DNA from: CAZSNH01 sp052388455
GTDB lineage: Bacteria > Pseudomonadota > Alphaproteobacteria > Rhizobiales > Hyphomicrobiaceae
Length of the DNA stretch: 64,000 nucleotides
Assembly (NCBI GenBank): GCA_052388455.1
Contig: JBQTIA010000039.1
Location: 1-64,000 of the forward strand
Direction: 5' to 3'
This document shows, in pieces, positions 19,179 to 27,529 of this stretch. The notes beneath the pieces are model-generated. The model was not told where the DNA came from and did no database searches. It saw nothing but the letters and a program-made list of their open reading frames with translations. Made by a program: the position numbers and the translations under genes. How positions within the stretch are numbered: position 1 is the first letter of the stretch; each line of letters opens with the position of its first letter.

Positions 19179-21086
19179 ATGGCTGAAGGCAAAGGCAAGA
19201 AAACGCGCCCGGCGGCCGGCTCCCCGGCAGGGGATTCGCCGGGCGCAAGCAAGAAACTCCATCGCTACCGCTCGCACACCTGCGGCGCGCTGCGGGCTGC
19301 CGACATTGGCTCGGTCGCGCGGATCTCAGGGTGGGTGCACCGCGTCCGCGACCACGGCGGCGTTCTGTTCATCGACCTTCGCGATCACTATGGCCTGACG
19401 CAGGTCGTCGCCGATCCCGACAGCCCGGCTTTCAAGGCGGCCGAGAAAGTTCGCTCGGAGTGGGTGATCCGCATCGACGGTAAGGTGCGCGCGCGCCCCG
19501 AAGGCACCACCAATGCGGATCTGCCGACGGGCGCCATCGAGCTCTACGCCGCCGAGATCGAGGTCTTGTCGGAAGCCAAGGAGCTTCCCGTTCCCGTGTT
19601 CGGCGAGCCGGACTACCCGGAGGACCTGCGCCTCACCTATCGCTTCCTCGATCTCCGCCGCGAGAGCCTGCACGCCATCATCATGAAGCGGCTGGAGATC
19701 ACCAAGGCCATCCGGCGGCGCATGCACGAGGCGGGCTTCAACGAGTTCCCGACGCCGATCCTCACCGCGTCCTCGCCCGAGGGCGCACGCGACTTCCTGG
19801 TGCCGTCGCGCATTCACCCCGGCAAGTTCTACGCGCTGCCGCAGGCGCCGCAGCAGTACAAGCAGCTTCTGATGGTCTCCGGCTTCGACCGCTATTTCCA
19901 GATCGCGCCCTGCTTCCGCGACGAGGACCCGCGCGCCGATCGCCTGCCCGGCGAGTTCTATCAGCTCGACGTCGAGATGAGTTTCGTCGAGCAGGAGGAT
20001 ATTTTCTCGACCATGGAGCCGGTGCTGACGGAGCTGTTCGAGGAGTTCGCAGGTCCTGCCGAAGGCGGGCAAGGTAAAACCAAGGCGGTGACCAAGGGCT
20101 GGCCTCGCATTCCCTACGACACGGCGATTGCCAAGTACGGCTCCGACAAACCGGATCTCCGCAACCCGATCGAGATGCAGGATGTGACCGAGCACTTCCG
20201 CGGCTCGGGCTTCAAAGTGTTCGCCGGCATGATCGAAAAAGACCCTAAGGTGCGCGTGTGGGCGATCCCCGCGCCGACGGGCGGCTCCCGCGCCTTCTGC
20301 GACCGCATGAACTCCTGGGCGCAAGGAGAGGGCCAGCCGGGGTTAGGCTACGTGTTTTGGCGTGAGGAGGAAGGATCAGCCGGCGCTGGTCCCGTCGCCA
20401 AGAACATCGGCGCGGAGCGGGCGGGTGCCATTCAAAAGCAGCTCGGCCTCAAGACCGGCGACGCCTGCTTCTTCGCCGCCGGCAACCCCGCGAATTTCTA
20501 CAAGTTCGCCGGTGCCGCGCGCGACCGCGTCGGCCACGAGTTGAAGCTCATCAAGGAAGACCAGTTCGCGCTGGCCTGGATCGTCGACTTTCCGTTCTAC
20601 GAGTGGAACGAGGAGGACAAAAAAGTCGACTTCTCGCACAACCCGTTCTCGATGCCGAAGGGCGGCCGCGAGGCTCTGGAAGCCGCCGAGACGGCGGGCC
20701 GCGACGCGATTCTCGCACTGAAGGCGAACCAGTACGACATCGTCTGCAACGGCTACGAGATCGCGTCGGGCTCGGTGCGCAATCATCTGCCCGACACGAT
20801 GGTGAAAGCGTTCGAGATTACCGGGTTGACCCGCAAGGATGTCGAGGATCGCTTCGGCGGCCTCTATCGCGCGTTCCAGTACGGCGCCCCGCCCCACGGC
20901 GGCATGGCGGCCGGCATCGAGCGCATGGTCATGCTGCTGACCGGCTGCAAGACGGTGCGCGAGGTGGCGCTGTTCCCCATGAATCAGCAGGCCGCCGACC
21001 TGCTCATGAACGCGCCGAGCGAAGCATCGCCGAAGCAGCTCAGGGAACTCTCCATCCGCGTCGCGGCAGAGACGAAGAAGGGGTAG
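19179..21086 (+). CDS. aspS: Aspartyl-tRNA synthetase, probably nondiscriminating
   Basis: Class II synthetase of 635 residues with OB anticodon-binding domain (about 18-125), catalytic core motif 1 ([20 protein letters not shown]), motif 2 ([10 protein letters not shown]), GAD insertion, and motif 3 ([14 protein letters not shown]). In [10 protein letters not shown] the His stands where the E. coli discriminating enzyme has Leu; a His here is a known mark of enzymes that also charge tRNA-Asn. Presence of gatCAB fits this. The ATG at 19179 (MAEGKGKK) is preferred over a TTG at 19146. The last 90 bases are repeated at 21714-21803. Confidence 0.95.
   Translation: MAEGKGKKTRPAAGSPAGDSPGASKKLHRYRSHTCGALRAADIGSVARISGWVHRVRDHGGVLFIDLRDHYGLTQVVADPDSPAFKAAEKVRSEWVIRIDGKVRARPEGTTNADLPTGAIELYAAEIEVLSEAKELPVPVFGEPDYPEDLRLTYRFLDLRRESLHAIIMKRLEITKAIRRRMHEAGFNEFPTPILTASSPEGARDFLVPSRIHPGKFYALPQAPQQYKQLLMVSGFDRYFQIAPCFRDEDPRADRLPGEFYQLDVEMSFVEQEDIFSTMEPVLTELFEEFAGPAEGGQGKTKAVTKGWPRIPYDTAIAKYGSDKPDLRNPIEMQDVTEHFRGSGFKVFAGMIEKDPKVRVWAIPAPTGGSRAFCDRMNSWAQGEGQPGLGYVFWREEEGSAGAGPVAKNIGAERAGAIQKQLGLKTGDACFFAAGNPANFYKFAGAARDRVGHELKLIKEDQFALAWIVDFPFYEWNEEDKKVDFSHNPFSMPKGGREALEAAETAGRDAILALKANQYDIVCNGYEIASGSVRNHLPDTMVKAFEITGLTRKDVEDRFGGLYRAFQYGAPPHGGMAAGIERMVMLLTGCKTVREVALFPMNQQAADLLMNAPSEASPKQLRELSIRVAAETKKG
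20997..21086 (+). repeat. aspS 3'-end direct repeat, native copy
   Basis: The 90 bases encoding the last 29 residues and stop of aspS recur 717 bp downstream with one substitution (A to G in the AGACG/AGGCG segment). Together with the second copy it brackets the hicBA locus. See the copy at 21714. Confidence 0.95.
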
Positions 21087-21117
21087 ACCTCAGAACTCAT
21101 GGAAAGTCGGGCATGAC

Positions 21118-21348
21118 ATGGAACGCATCGTCAACCTTCACATCGAGCATCTCCCAGAAGGAGTGTATCTGGCCACATCAGACGACGTGCCGGGACTTGT
21201 GGCGCAGGGCCGAACGATTACCGAGACCATAGAGATCGCCCGCGACGTCGCGAAGAAGCTCCTTGAGGAGCGTGGCGGTGGTGGCACGACCATCAAACTG
21301 GCGCCGGTGACCGAGAGTTTCGATTACCCAATGATTCTCGGCACCTGA
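21118..21348 (+). CDS. hicB: HicB-family antitoxin
   Basis: 76-residue partial-RNase-H-fold antitoxin. The opening IVNLHIEHLPEGVYLATSDDVPGLVAQG is typical of short HicB proteins. It has no DNA-binding C-terminal domain. Its TGA overlaps the hicA ATG (TGATG at 21346-21350), the usual coupled arrangement. It would bind and neutralise the HicA ribonuclease encoded next, but hicA is broken here, so the antitoxin may have lost its partner. Confidence 0.88.
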   Translation: MERIVNLHIEHLPEGVYLATSDDVPGLVAQGRTITETIEIARDVAKKLLEERGGGGTTIKLAPVTESFDYPMILGT

Positions 21349-21706
21349 TGGGACGCTTGGCCGGGTTTCGCTATCGCGACGTCGTCCAGCGGCTGAGACA
21401 GCTCGGATTCGAATTTCGGCGCCAGGCTGCCGGCTCTCATGAAATCTGGTTCAATTCGGCGACCGGAAACTTCACGACCATCCCCAACCATCCGGGGGAC
21501 GTGCCGGGGGAATCGCATTTGGACGTAGGTTGGGTCGAGGCACGAGACCCAACAGCTTTGGTCGCTCGGGTTTGTTGGGTCTCCTTCGTCGACCCAACCT
21601 ACATTTCGCACCATATGCGATTGCCCTGGGGGACATGCCGGAAGGGACGCTGCGCGCCATTCTCAAGCAGGCCGGCATCACGGTTGAAGAGTTTCTCGGC
21701 GAATGA
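21348..21706 (+). pseudogene. hicA: hicA toxin gene interrupted by a palindromic element
   Basis: mRNA interferase toxin. The 5' part encodes MGRLAGFRYRDVVQRLRQLG... with the catalytic His in AGSHEIW and runs to TIPNHPGDVP. After about 134 inserted bases the normal HicA ending resumes in another frame: GDMPEGTLRAILKQAG then ITVEEFLGE, with a TGA at 21704-21706. Removing the insert and one 14-base flank restores an uninterrupted gene of roughly 74 codons. As it stands the frame runs on through the insert and into the duplicated aspS tail, ending at 21803 as a 151-residue chimera. The N-terminal fold including the catalytic His is intact in that chimera, so residual activity cannot be excluded. 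Confidence 0.88.
21508..21627. mobile_element. Palindromic MITE/REP-like element (copy 2) inside hicA
   Basis: About 120 bp lying between GGGGGACGTGCCGG (21494-21507) and GGGGGACATGCCGG (21628-21641), a 14-bp near-exact duplication that looks like a target-site repeat. The ends are inverted: GGGGAATCGCAT on the left, ATGCGATTGCCCT on the right. Inside are two further inverted arms, GTAGGTTGGGTCG...GAGACCCAACA (21525-21554) and TGTTGGGTCTC...CGACCCAACCTAC (21573-21602). It contains no gene, so movement would need a transposase acting in trans. A partial second copy is at 1-68. Confidence 0.85.
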
Positions 21707-21713
21707 GATTGTG

Positions 21714-21803
21714 GACCTGCTCATGAACGCGCCGAGCGAAGCATCGCCGAAGCAGCTCAGGGAACTCTCCATCCGCGTCGCGGCAGAGGCGAAGAAGGGG
21801 TAG
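21714..21803 (+). repeat. aspS 3'-end direct repeat, second copy
   Basis: Copy of 20997-21086 with 89 of 90 bases identical, including the stop codon. It begins 8 bases after the hicA stop and ends 18 bases before the zeta-like toxin start. This suggests the toxin gene originally followed aspS directly and that a hicBA-bearing segment was inserted with duplication of the aspS tail. Confidence 0.95.
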
Positions 21804-21821
21804 TGGCGGAGGCCGCGGCGA

Positions 21822-22346
21822 ATGCGGATTGCTATGATTGCCGGCCCGAACGGGGCGGGAAAGACGAGCTTCGCGAAGCGGTTGATTCTCAATCCCGACG
21901 GCGAGCCGGAGCTCAAGTTCGTCAACGCGGACGATCTTGCGCGGCGGCTAGATGTCCTGGGTCGCATTGGTCCTTTGCGGGACCGTGCTGGGGGACGGCA
22001 GATGTTGCTGGAAATCGACCGGTTGGTGTATGAGCGGGAAAGCTTTGCGCTCGAAACAACGCTCGCAACCCTGAACTATGCGCGGCGCATTCCGGACTGG
22101 CGTGACTTGGGCTATAGTGTTTCGCTGACTTACCTTCGCTTACCCAATGTGGAAACTTCGATCGCGAGAGTTCGTCGCAGGGTCCACCACGGCGGCCACG
22201 ACATTCCCGAGGACACGATCAGGCGCCGGTTTGCGAAGAGTCTCGACTACCTCGAGCGAATTTATAAACCCATCGTCGATGACTGGTACATCTACGACAG
22301 CAGGGAGGGCGAGTTCGTCCTCGAATCTACATGGCAAAGCGCATGA
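21822..22346 (+). CDS. Zeta-toxin-family P-loop kinase
   Basis: 174 residues. Walker A is at the start ([16 protein letters not shown]), followed by the FVNADDLAR element, where zeta/PezT kinases carry the Asp used to phosphorylate UDP-N-acetylglucosamine, the ESFALETTLAT segment, and an Arg-rich lid (IARVRRRVHHGGHDIPEDTIRRR). This shorter chromosomal subgroup is annotated as zeta toxin family; real toxicity is not proven for it. The ATG at 21822 has GGAGG upstream. It is coupled to a small downstream gene that may be its partner. No epsilon-like antitoxin precedes it. Confidence 0.85.
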   Translation: MRIAMIAGPNGAGKTSFAKRLILNPDGEPELKFVNADDLARRLDVLGRIGPLRDRAGGRQMLLEIDRLVYERESFALETTLATLNYARRIPDWRDLGYSVSLTYLRLPNVETSIARVRRRVHHGGHDIPEDTIRRRFAKSLDYLERIYKPIVDDWYIYDSREGEFVLESTWQSA

Positions 22347-22585
22347 GACGTCCGGGACTGGACCTCGCAAAGGTCGATGCTGCGCTGAAGGAAGCGGCGT
22401 GGCTGTCGATCCATGGCACGCGCGAGGACAAAGACGGCATTTTCCGCGGGCCTCAGCTCGTGCTGCCGGACATGGACAAGATCAGGCAGCGGCTTGATCG
22501 GTCCTCTCCAGTGACCGAGGGCGAGACGAGCGACCAGCCGGGCTTAGCCGAACCCACTCCGAAGCCATTTCGGCCCAAGGAGTAG
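22343..22585 (+). CDS. Small protein coupled to zeta-like kinase, possible antitoxin
   Basis: 80 residues from the ATG at 22343, which overlaps the kinase stop (ATGA); another in-frame ATG at 22331 is possible. The middle DLAKVDAALKEAAWLSIHG is helical and charged, and the C-terminus is Pro/Glu/Lys-rich and probably disordered. No family recognised. Translational coupling to a zeta-type kinase is the only reason to suggest an antitoxin role. Confidence 0.7.
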   Translation: MRRPGLDLAKVDAALKEAAWLSIHGTREDKDGIFRGPQLVLPDMDKIRQRLDRSSPVTEGETSDQPGLAEPTPKPFRPKE

Positions 22586-22738
22586 CGGCGATTATCTGGA
22601 CGGAATGGCCGCCGTTCCCACATGCTGGCAGTAAACCGCGAGGGTCGTCGCTGCGTAATCAAAAAGCGGGTGCCCTACATTGACCGGTGCTCGATAATGG
22701 GCGGTCGCCCCGCCTCGTTGAACCCCCGGCAGCCCCCC

Positions 22739-23215
22739 ATGCGCAAAGCCCTCAAATTCCTGCACACGCTCGCCGCCTGCGGTTTGATCGGGGCGCTGGT
22801 CGGCTATGCGGTGATCCTGCTCAAGGCGCCGCAGGAGACCGCGAGCCAGTACGCCGATGCGCGGGTGACAATCGATGCGCTGTGCGACTACGTGCTTCTA
22901 CCGTCGCTGGCCGTCGCGCTGGTTTCGGGGATGCTCTCGATGGCCGTCCACCGGCCGTTCCAGGAGCACACCTGGGTGTGGATCAAGGCGTTGCTCGGCA
23001 TCGGCATGTTCGAGGCGACGCTGGCCATCATCCAGTCGAAAGCCGATTACGCGGCGCGGCTGTCGGCCAAAATTGCGGCCGGCCAGGAGAGCCCCGACGC
23101 GCTCACCAGCGCGCTCGCCACCGAATGGTCGTCGCTGGCGGCCATCATGGCGATCTCAGTCGCCAACATTGTGCTCGGCATCTGGCGGCCGCCGTTCAAG
23201 CAGCGCCCAGTGTAA
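22739..23215 (+). CDS. DUF2269-like integral membrane protein
   Basis: 158 residues with four hydrophobic helices. The opening LKFLHTLAACGLIGALVGYAV and MLSMAVHRPFQEHTWVWIKALLG resemble the DUF2269 family of bacterial inner-membrane proteins of unknown function. The ATG at 22739 is chosen; the open frame from 22622 adds unconserved sequence. The last codon and TAA (23210-23215) lie inside the repeat that starts at 23208, so the repeat supplies the C-terminus. Confidence 0.8.
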   Translation: MRKALKFLHTLAACGLIGALVGYAVILLKAPQETASQYADARVTIDALCDYVLLPSLAVALVSGMLSMAVHRPFQEHTWVWIKALLGIGMFEATLAIIQSKADYAARLSAKIAAGQESPDALTSALATEWSSLAAIMAISVANIVLGIWRPPFKQRPV

Positions 23216-23317
23216 TGATTTCGAAGTCCGCTGCATACTTTGCGGCTAGCTGAGAGGCGGACTTCGAAATCTGAATCACACTAGAATCATAGACATTTTA
23301 GTGTCCGAGCGATCGTC
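23208..23317. repeat. Dispersed hairpin repeat (family B, copy 2)
   Basis: 23209-23306 corresponds to 13562-13660, including the palindrome TTCGAAGTCCGC...GCGGACTTCGAA, the ATCACACTAG end and the following AATCAT spacer. The second hairpin of the family is cut short after TAGTGTCCGAGCGATCG. It starts within the stop region of the DUF2269 gene and ends at the stop of the small minus-strand gene, so it occupies the whole convergent gap and could serve as a bidirectional terminator. Confidence 0.85.
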
Positions 23318-23549
23318 AGGATAGCACTTCCAGGCTGGTCACCTGCTCGGGCAGCGCGATGTCCTGGTCGTCGCCGGTCCAGGTGCCCTCGGCGACGCGG
23401 GTTTCGCCGGACCCCTCGACCGCCACGTCGGCGAAGCCGGCCTTGGCCAGCTCGCCCGCGATCAAATCGTTGCCGGCGAACTGCTCGACCCAGCCGAGCG
23501 TGAGGGTGGCCTTGTAGCGCTGGCCGCGGGTCAGGTTGAAATTCGGCAT
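23316..23549 (-). CDS. Small conserved-looking protein, unknown function
   Basis: 77 residues, MPNFNLTRGQRYKATLTLGW..., no signal peptide or membrane segment, with alternating hydrophobic residues typical of a small alpha/beta domain. Gly/Thr-rich middle (VEGSGETRVAEGTWTG). Its stop touches the repeat at 23208-23317. Short length leaves some doubt, but the acidic-balanced composition is protein-like and no better frame exists here. Confidence 0.6.
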   Translation of the reverse strand: MPNFNLTRGQRYKATLTLGWVEQFAGNDLIAGELAKAGFADVAVEGSGETRVAEGTWTGDDQDIALPEQVTSLEVLS

Positions 23550-23688
23550 GGGTCGGGGTCTCGTCTCCAGGTTCGGTTTCGGCGGTCGACGACCAGCTTA
23601 ACCCGAGCTTCTCGCCCGAGGCCAACGAAACGGGCGAGGACCGCGGCCTGCGATTCTCGCCCATGCGTCTCAAGGTATCCGGTCGGCA

Positions 23689-24201
23689 TCAAATCCGAAC
23701 GACAGCGCCCTTGATCGAGCGGGCCCGGGTGCGGACGCCGCCGCTCTCGTTGCCGCCCGTGACGATCCACTGCCCGTTGGCGGCGCGTCCGGTGATCATC
23801 GCCACGTGATGCCGCCAGACGACCACGGCGCCGACCTGAGGCGCGGCCGACCGGCCGTAGTTCCGCCAGTTCCAGGCGACGTTGAGGTGTGCTCCGCCGC
23901 CCTTCTGGGTGCGCATCCACCAGCCGCACCACCGCTTGGGCCGGGGACCGGCGCTGCCGCGGTAGGAGCCGGCGCTGTAGGAGGCGGCGGCATAGCCGCG
24001 ACGCCGCGAGCCGCGGTCGGCGCGCTCGGCCCGATAGGTCCGCTGGGCCCGCTCCCGCTTGCGGCCCTGCGAGGCGATGACGTTGCCCTGCTCGTAGCCG
24101 CCCCACATCGACAGGTCGTGCGGACGGGCCTCGGCCTTGCCGGCTCCGGCGCCCAGTGTGCCGGCGATCAAAGCCGACGCAACCAACCCACTCATTCTCA
24201 T
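23689..24201 (-). CDS. Exported CHAP/NlpC-like protein
   Basis: 170 residues. Signal peptide MRMSGLVASALIAGTLGAGA... up to KAEA; then a basic Arg/Tyr-rich segment of about 60 residues; then a C-terminal domain with RPKRWCGWWMRTQKGGG, PQVGAVVVWRHHVAMITGR and GNESGGVRTRARS. The Cys in WCGWW and the following His in WRHHVAMI are placed as in CHAP-type cysteine amidases that cut peptidoglycan peptides. The ATG at 24201 has AAAGGA at good spacing, better than a GTG at 24228. Confidence 0.75.
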   Translation of the reverse strand: MRMSGLVASALIAGTLGAGAGKAEARPHDLSMWGGYEQGNVIASQGRKRERAQRTYRAERADRGSRRRGYAAASYSAGSYRGSAGPRPKRWCGWWMRTQKGGGAHLNVAWNWRNYGRSAAPQVGAVVVWRHHVAMITGRAANGQWIVTGGNESGGVRTRARSIKGAVVRI

Positions 24202-24408
24202 CTGGTTTTTTCCTTTTTTGCATTGCACACAACAGGCACCGGCCCGGGCAATGTGGCAAAAAAGGGAAAAGGCCGTCCGGCCGCGGCGATTCGCGCAGCC
24301 TGTTGCAGCATTTTCAATGGGTTATAAACCGAGAATCAGAAGCATGGAGCGGTCTGCCAGGCTCGCCGCCGAGGTTTTTTGCGCCGCAGCGTAAATCTCA
24401 GCTGGAGC

Positions 24409-24783
24409 CTATTCGTAGTAGGCGAACTGCTTTTTCGCCCGCTCGACCACCTGCCACGTCCCGGTGAAGCCTGCCGGGGAAATGAATGCGTCACCGGCGC
24501 GGAAGGTGTGCTCAGAGCCGTCATCGCCACGCACGACGATGACCCCGGCAAGCAGGTGGCAGAACTCGCTCTCGGTGAATACCACGCGCCAGGTGCCCGG
24601 CTCGCACTCCCAAAGCCCGCTGACGAAGCGGCCGTCGACGCTCTGGTAGAGCACCGTTGCGGTCTGAACCGGATCGCCCGCCACGATCCGCTGCGCGTCC
24701 GGCCGGTAGCTCTGCGGCTCACCTGTCGCATCTGCAAAGCCGATGACTTTCGGGAAAGCAGGGGGACTCGATCGGGTCGTCAT
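24409..24783 (-). CDS. Cupin-domain protein
   Basis: 124 residues in a single small beta-barrel. WECEPGTWRVVFTESEFCHLLAG, DAFISPAGFTGTW and a terminal VVERAKKQFAYYE resemble the DUF861/EutQ-like cupins related to ureidoglycine aminohydrolase. The metal-binding His pattern is weak (FCHLL only), so catalysis is doubtful and a sensing or binding role is equally possible. Stands alone, 25 bp after the rnhA 3' end on the same strand. Confidence 0.8.
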   Translation of the reverse strand: MTTRSSPPAFPKVIGFADATGEPQSYRPDAQRIVAGDPVQTATVLYQSVDGRFVSGLWECEPGTWRVVFTESEFCHLLAGVIVVRGDDGSEHTFRAGDAFISPAGFTGTWQVVERAKKQFAYYE

Positions 24784-24808
24784 GGCCACGGCTCCATCCT
24801 ATTGACTT

Positions 24809-25348
24809 TCACTCCTGCGGTGGGGCGTCGTCGCGTCGGCGGCTCTTGAACTCCGTCAGCCCCTTGCGGGCCAGCGCGTCGGCGCGCTCGTTCTCGGGGT
24901 GGCCGGCGTGGCCCTTGACCCAACGCCAGTCGATGGCGTGGCGGCTGCGCGCTTCGTCCAGCCGCTGCCAGAGGTCCAGATTCTTGACCGGCTTCTTGTC
25001 CGCCGTGCGCCAGCCGTTGCGCTTCCAGCCGTGGATCCACTTGGTGATGCCGTCTTTGAGGTAGGCGCTGTCGGTGTGCAGCTCGACCGGGCTCGACCGC
25101 TTCAAGGCGTCGAGGGCGGAGATAGCGGCCAAAAGCTCCATGCGGTTGTTGGTGGTCTCCGGTTCGCCGCCACAGATTTCCTTGCGCCGCTCGCCGTAGA
25201 TCAGGATGGCGCCCCAGCCTCCTGGGCCGGGGTTCCCCGAGCAGGCGCCGTCCGTGTAGATCACCACGGTCCGGCCGCGGCCGGCAGCGGGAGCCGACGC
25301 CTCGCTGTCCTTCGGCGCATTGCTGCTTTCGCTCCGCTCCTTGCTCAT
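24809..25348 (-). CDS. rnhA: Ribonuclease HI
   Basis: Degrades RNA in RNA-DNA hybrids. 179 residues: a disordered N-terminal extension of about 25 residues, then [16 protein letters not shown] (first catalytic Asp), [10 protein letters not shown] (Glu), [11 protein letters not shown] (second Asp) and [15 protein letters not shown] (His and last Asp). The ATG overlaps the thrB stop by four bases (25345-25348), so it is the last gene of ispH-thrB-rnhA. The minus frame stays open upstream but is only a shadow of the neighbours. Confidence 0.95.
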   Translation of the reverse strand: MSKERSESSNAPKDSEASAPAAGRGRTVVIYTDGACSGNPGPGGWGAILIYGERRKEICGGEPETTNNRMELLAAISALDALKRSSPVELHTDSAYLKDGITKWIHGWKRNGWRTADKKPVKNLDLWQRLDEARSRHAIDWRWVKGHAGHPENERADALARKGLTEFKSRRRDDAPPQE

Positions 25349-26316
25349 GCCGCCCCTCCCAGCCCGTAGTCGGTGGCCGACGTGACGCTCTGGTGAAAAC
25401 GCAGGCGGCGGAGGTAATCGATCGGATTGTGCGGGCTGACGAGGGCGTCCTTCGAGGTATGCAGCCAGTCGTAGGAGCGGGTCAGCAGGAAGCGCATCGC
25501 CGCCCCGCGCGCCAGCATCGGCAACGCCTCGCGCTCGGCCGGCGACAGGGGACGCACCTGCTCGTAGCCGGCGAGCAGCGCCCGCCCCTTGGTGATGTTG
25601 AAGGAAAAATCGGATTCGAAGCACCAGGCGTTGAGGCAGATGGCGACGTCGTAGGCCAGCGCGTCGTTGCAGGCGAAATAGAAGTCGATCAGCCCCGAGA
25701 GCGAGGGTCCGAGGAAGAACACGTTGTCGGGGAAGAGGTCGGCGTGAATGATACCGGCCGCGAGCCCGCGCGGCCAGCGCTCCTCCAGCAGCTCCAGCTC
25801 GGCGCCGATCAGTGTATCGAGACCGGCTGCGATCTCGCTCGCGCGGGAAGAAAACCGCGCGAAGAGCGGCCGCCAGCCGTCGATGCCGAGGGCGTTCGGA
25901 CGGCGGAGTAAAAATCCTGCGCTGGCAAGATGCAGCTCGGCGAGCGTGCGGCCGACGCCGCTGCAATGCTCGGGTCGCGGCCGGCGGACCGAAAGGCCGT
26001 CGAGGAACGTCACCAGGGCCGCCGCCCGGCCGGCCAGCTCCGACAGGCTCTCGCCGGCACTGTTGCGAAGGGGTGTCGGACAGGCGACGCCGGCCCTGGC
26101 CAGGTGCTCCATCAGCCCGAGGAAAAACGGCAGGTCGGCGCGCGCGACGCGCTTCTCGTAGAGCGTCAGGATGTAGGTGCCGGCGGTCGTGCGGACGAGG
26201 TAGTTGGTGTTCTCGACGCCCTCGGCGATGCCCTTGTAGGAGACGAGCGCGCCGAGCCCATAGCCGGCGATGAAGGAGGCCAGCTCCTCGTCGGTCACTT
26301 CGGTATAGACGGCCAT
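25345..26316 (-). CDS. thrB: Homoserine kinase (type II, APH fold)
   Basis: Phosphorylates homoserine in threonine synthesis. 323 residues: [15 protein letters not shown] opening, Gly loop [14 protein letters not shown], catalytic [15 protein letters not shown] and metal-binding [17 protein letters not shown], as in the aminoglycoside-phosphotransferase-like ThrB of alphaproteobacteria. It lies 6 bp after ispH and overlaps rnhA, so all three share a transcript. Confidence 0.94.
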   Translation of the reverse strand: MAVYTEVTDEELASFIAGYGLGALVSYKGIAEGVENTNYLVRTTAGTYILTLYEKRVARADLPFFLGLMEHLARAGVACPTPLRNSAGESLSELAGRAAALVTFLDGLSVRRPRPEHCSGVGRTLAELHLASAGFLLRRPNALGIDGWRPLFARFSSRASEIAAGLDTLIGAELELLEERWPRGLAAGIIHADLFPDNVFFLGPSLSGLIDFYFACNDALAYDVAICLNAWCFESDFSFNITKGRALLAGYEQVRPLSPAEREALPMLARGAAMRFLLTRSYDWLHTSKDALVSPHNPIDYLRRLRFHQSVTSATDYGLGGAA

Positions 26317-26322
26317 CGCGCG

Positions 26323-27321
26323 CTATCCGCCCGCCCGCACGGGGGCTGGCCGCATGGGAGCGGGGGAGACGTCGCGCAGCTCGCGCGGCACGTTGAACGC
26401 GACCCGCTCCTCGGCCGTGGTGACCGTTTCGAGCGTCACCTCGTAACGCTCGTGAAGGGCGGCCAGCACCTCGTCGACCAGCTTGTCGGGGGCCGAGGCG
26501 CCGGCGGTGACGCCGAGTTTCCGGATTCCCGCCAGCCGGTCCCAGGGAATGTCGGCGGCCCGCTGGATGAGCATGGCGAGCGGACACCCGGCCCGCTCCG
26601 CAACCTCGACCAGACGCACGGAATTGGAGCTGTTCGGGGCGCCGACCACGAGCAGGGCTTCGACGCGCGGCGCGATCGCCTTGACCGCCGCCTGCCGGTT
26701 CGTCGTGGCGTAGCAGATGTCCTCCTTGTGCGGGCCGACGATGGCGGGAAACCGGCTCCTGAGCACGGCGACGATCTCCGCCGTGTCGTCGACCGACAGC
26801 GTCGTCTGCGTCGCGTAGGCCAGCCGCTCCCTGTCCCGGGGCTCGAACGCGCGGGCATCGGACACCGTCTCGATCAGGGTTACGGCACCCTCCGGGAGCT
26901 GACCCATGGTCCCCTCGACCTCGGGGTGGCCGCCGTGTCCGACGAGTATGATCTCCAGCCCCATTTCGTGGTGCCGCTGCGCCTCGATATGCACCTTGAA
27001 GACGAGCGGGCAGGTCGCGTCGATGGCGAACATGTTGCGGGCCCGGGCCGCCGCCGGCACCGCTTTTGCGACGCCGTGTGCTGAAAATATCACAGGCTGA
27101 TCGGTGTCGGGGATCTCGTTGAGTTCGTCCACAAAAACGGCACCTTTGGCGCGCAATTCGTCGACGACGAACTTGTTGTGAACGATCTCGTGCCGGACGT
27201 AGACGGGTGCTCCGAACTTCTGAAGGGCCAGTTCTACGATCTGAATGGCGCGGTCCACGCCGGCACAGAAGCCGCGAGGGGCGGCGAGCAACAGGGTCAA
27301 CGCGGGGCGGTATCGCGACAT
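26323..27321 (-). CDS. ispH: 4-hydroxy-3-methylbut-2-enyl diphosphate reductase
   Basis: Last step of the MEP isoprenoid pathway; a [4Fe-4S] enzyme. The three cluster cysteines are in [16 protein letters not shown] and [10 protein letters not shown]. The catalytic Glu region and the EIVHNKFVV and [11 protein letters not shown] motifs are present. 332 residues from the ATG at 27321; another ATG at 27384 would add 21 residues without family support. Divergent from the lipoprotein gene. Confidence 0.95.
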   Translation of the reverse strand: MSRYRPALTLLLAAPRGFCAGVDRAIQIVELALQKFGAPVYVRHEIVHNKFVVDELRAKGAVFVDELNEIPDTDQPVIFSAHGVAKAVPAAARARNMFAIDATCPLVFKVHIEAQRHHEMGLEIILVGHGGHPEVEGTMGQLPEGAVTLIETVSDARAFEPRDRERLAYATQTTLSVDDTAEIVAVLRSRFPAIVGPHKEDICYATTNRQAAVKAIAPRVEALLVVGAPNSSNSVRLVEVAERAGCPLAMLIQRAADIPWDRLAGIRKLGVTAGASAPDKLVDEVLAALHERYEVTLETVTTAEERVAFNVPRELRDVSPAPMRPAPVRAGG

Positions 27322-27529
27322 GGTCTCGGCCGATGAATTGAGCTCGAAGGCTTGACGGCGATGGACCGGCGGTGCCGGGCGCATTCAGCACGACGGCTTT
27401 AGCACACTTGGCCCGAAGGTTTCAGAGGTGATAGACTTGAGTCGGAACGAGACCAAGACGGTCTTCCGGGGGATTCGACAGTTGGCAGACCCTGATCGGC
27501 GATTTTCGGGCCGCGGCTCGGGCGCGACG

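Noticed and set aside
21348..21803. 151-residue gene continuing from hicA
   Set aside because: The frame runs through the inserted palindrome and into the duplicated aspS tail; a chimera caused by insertion, not a native gene.
24809..27391. 860-residue minus frame spanning rnhA, thrB and ispH
   Set aside because: Only its last 179 residues (RNase HI) are protein-like; the rest is an off-frame reading of thrB and ispH.
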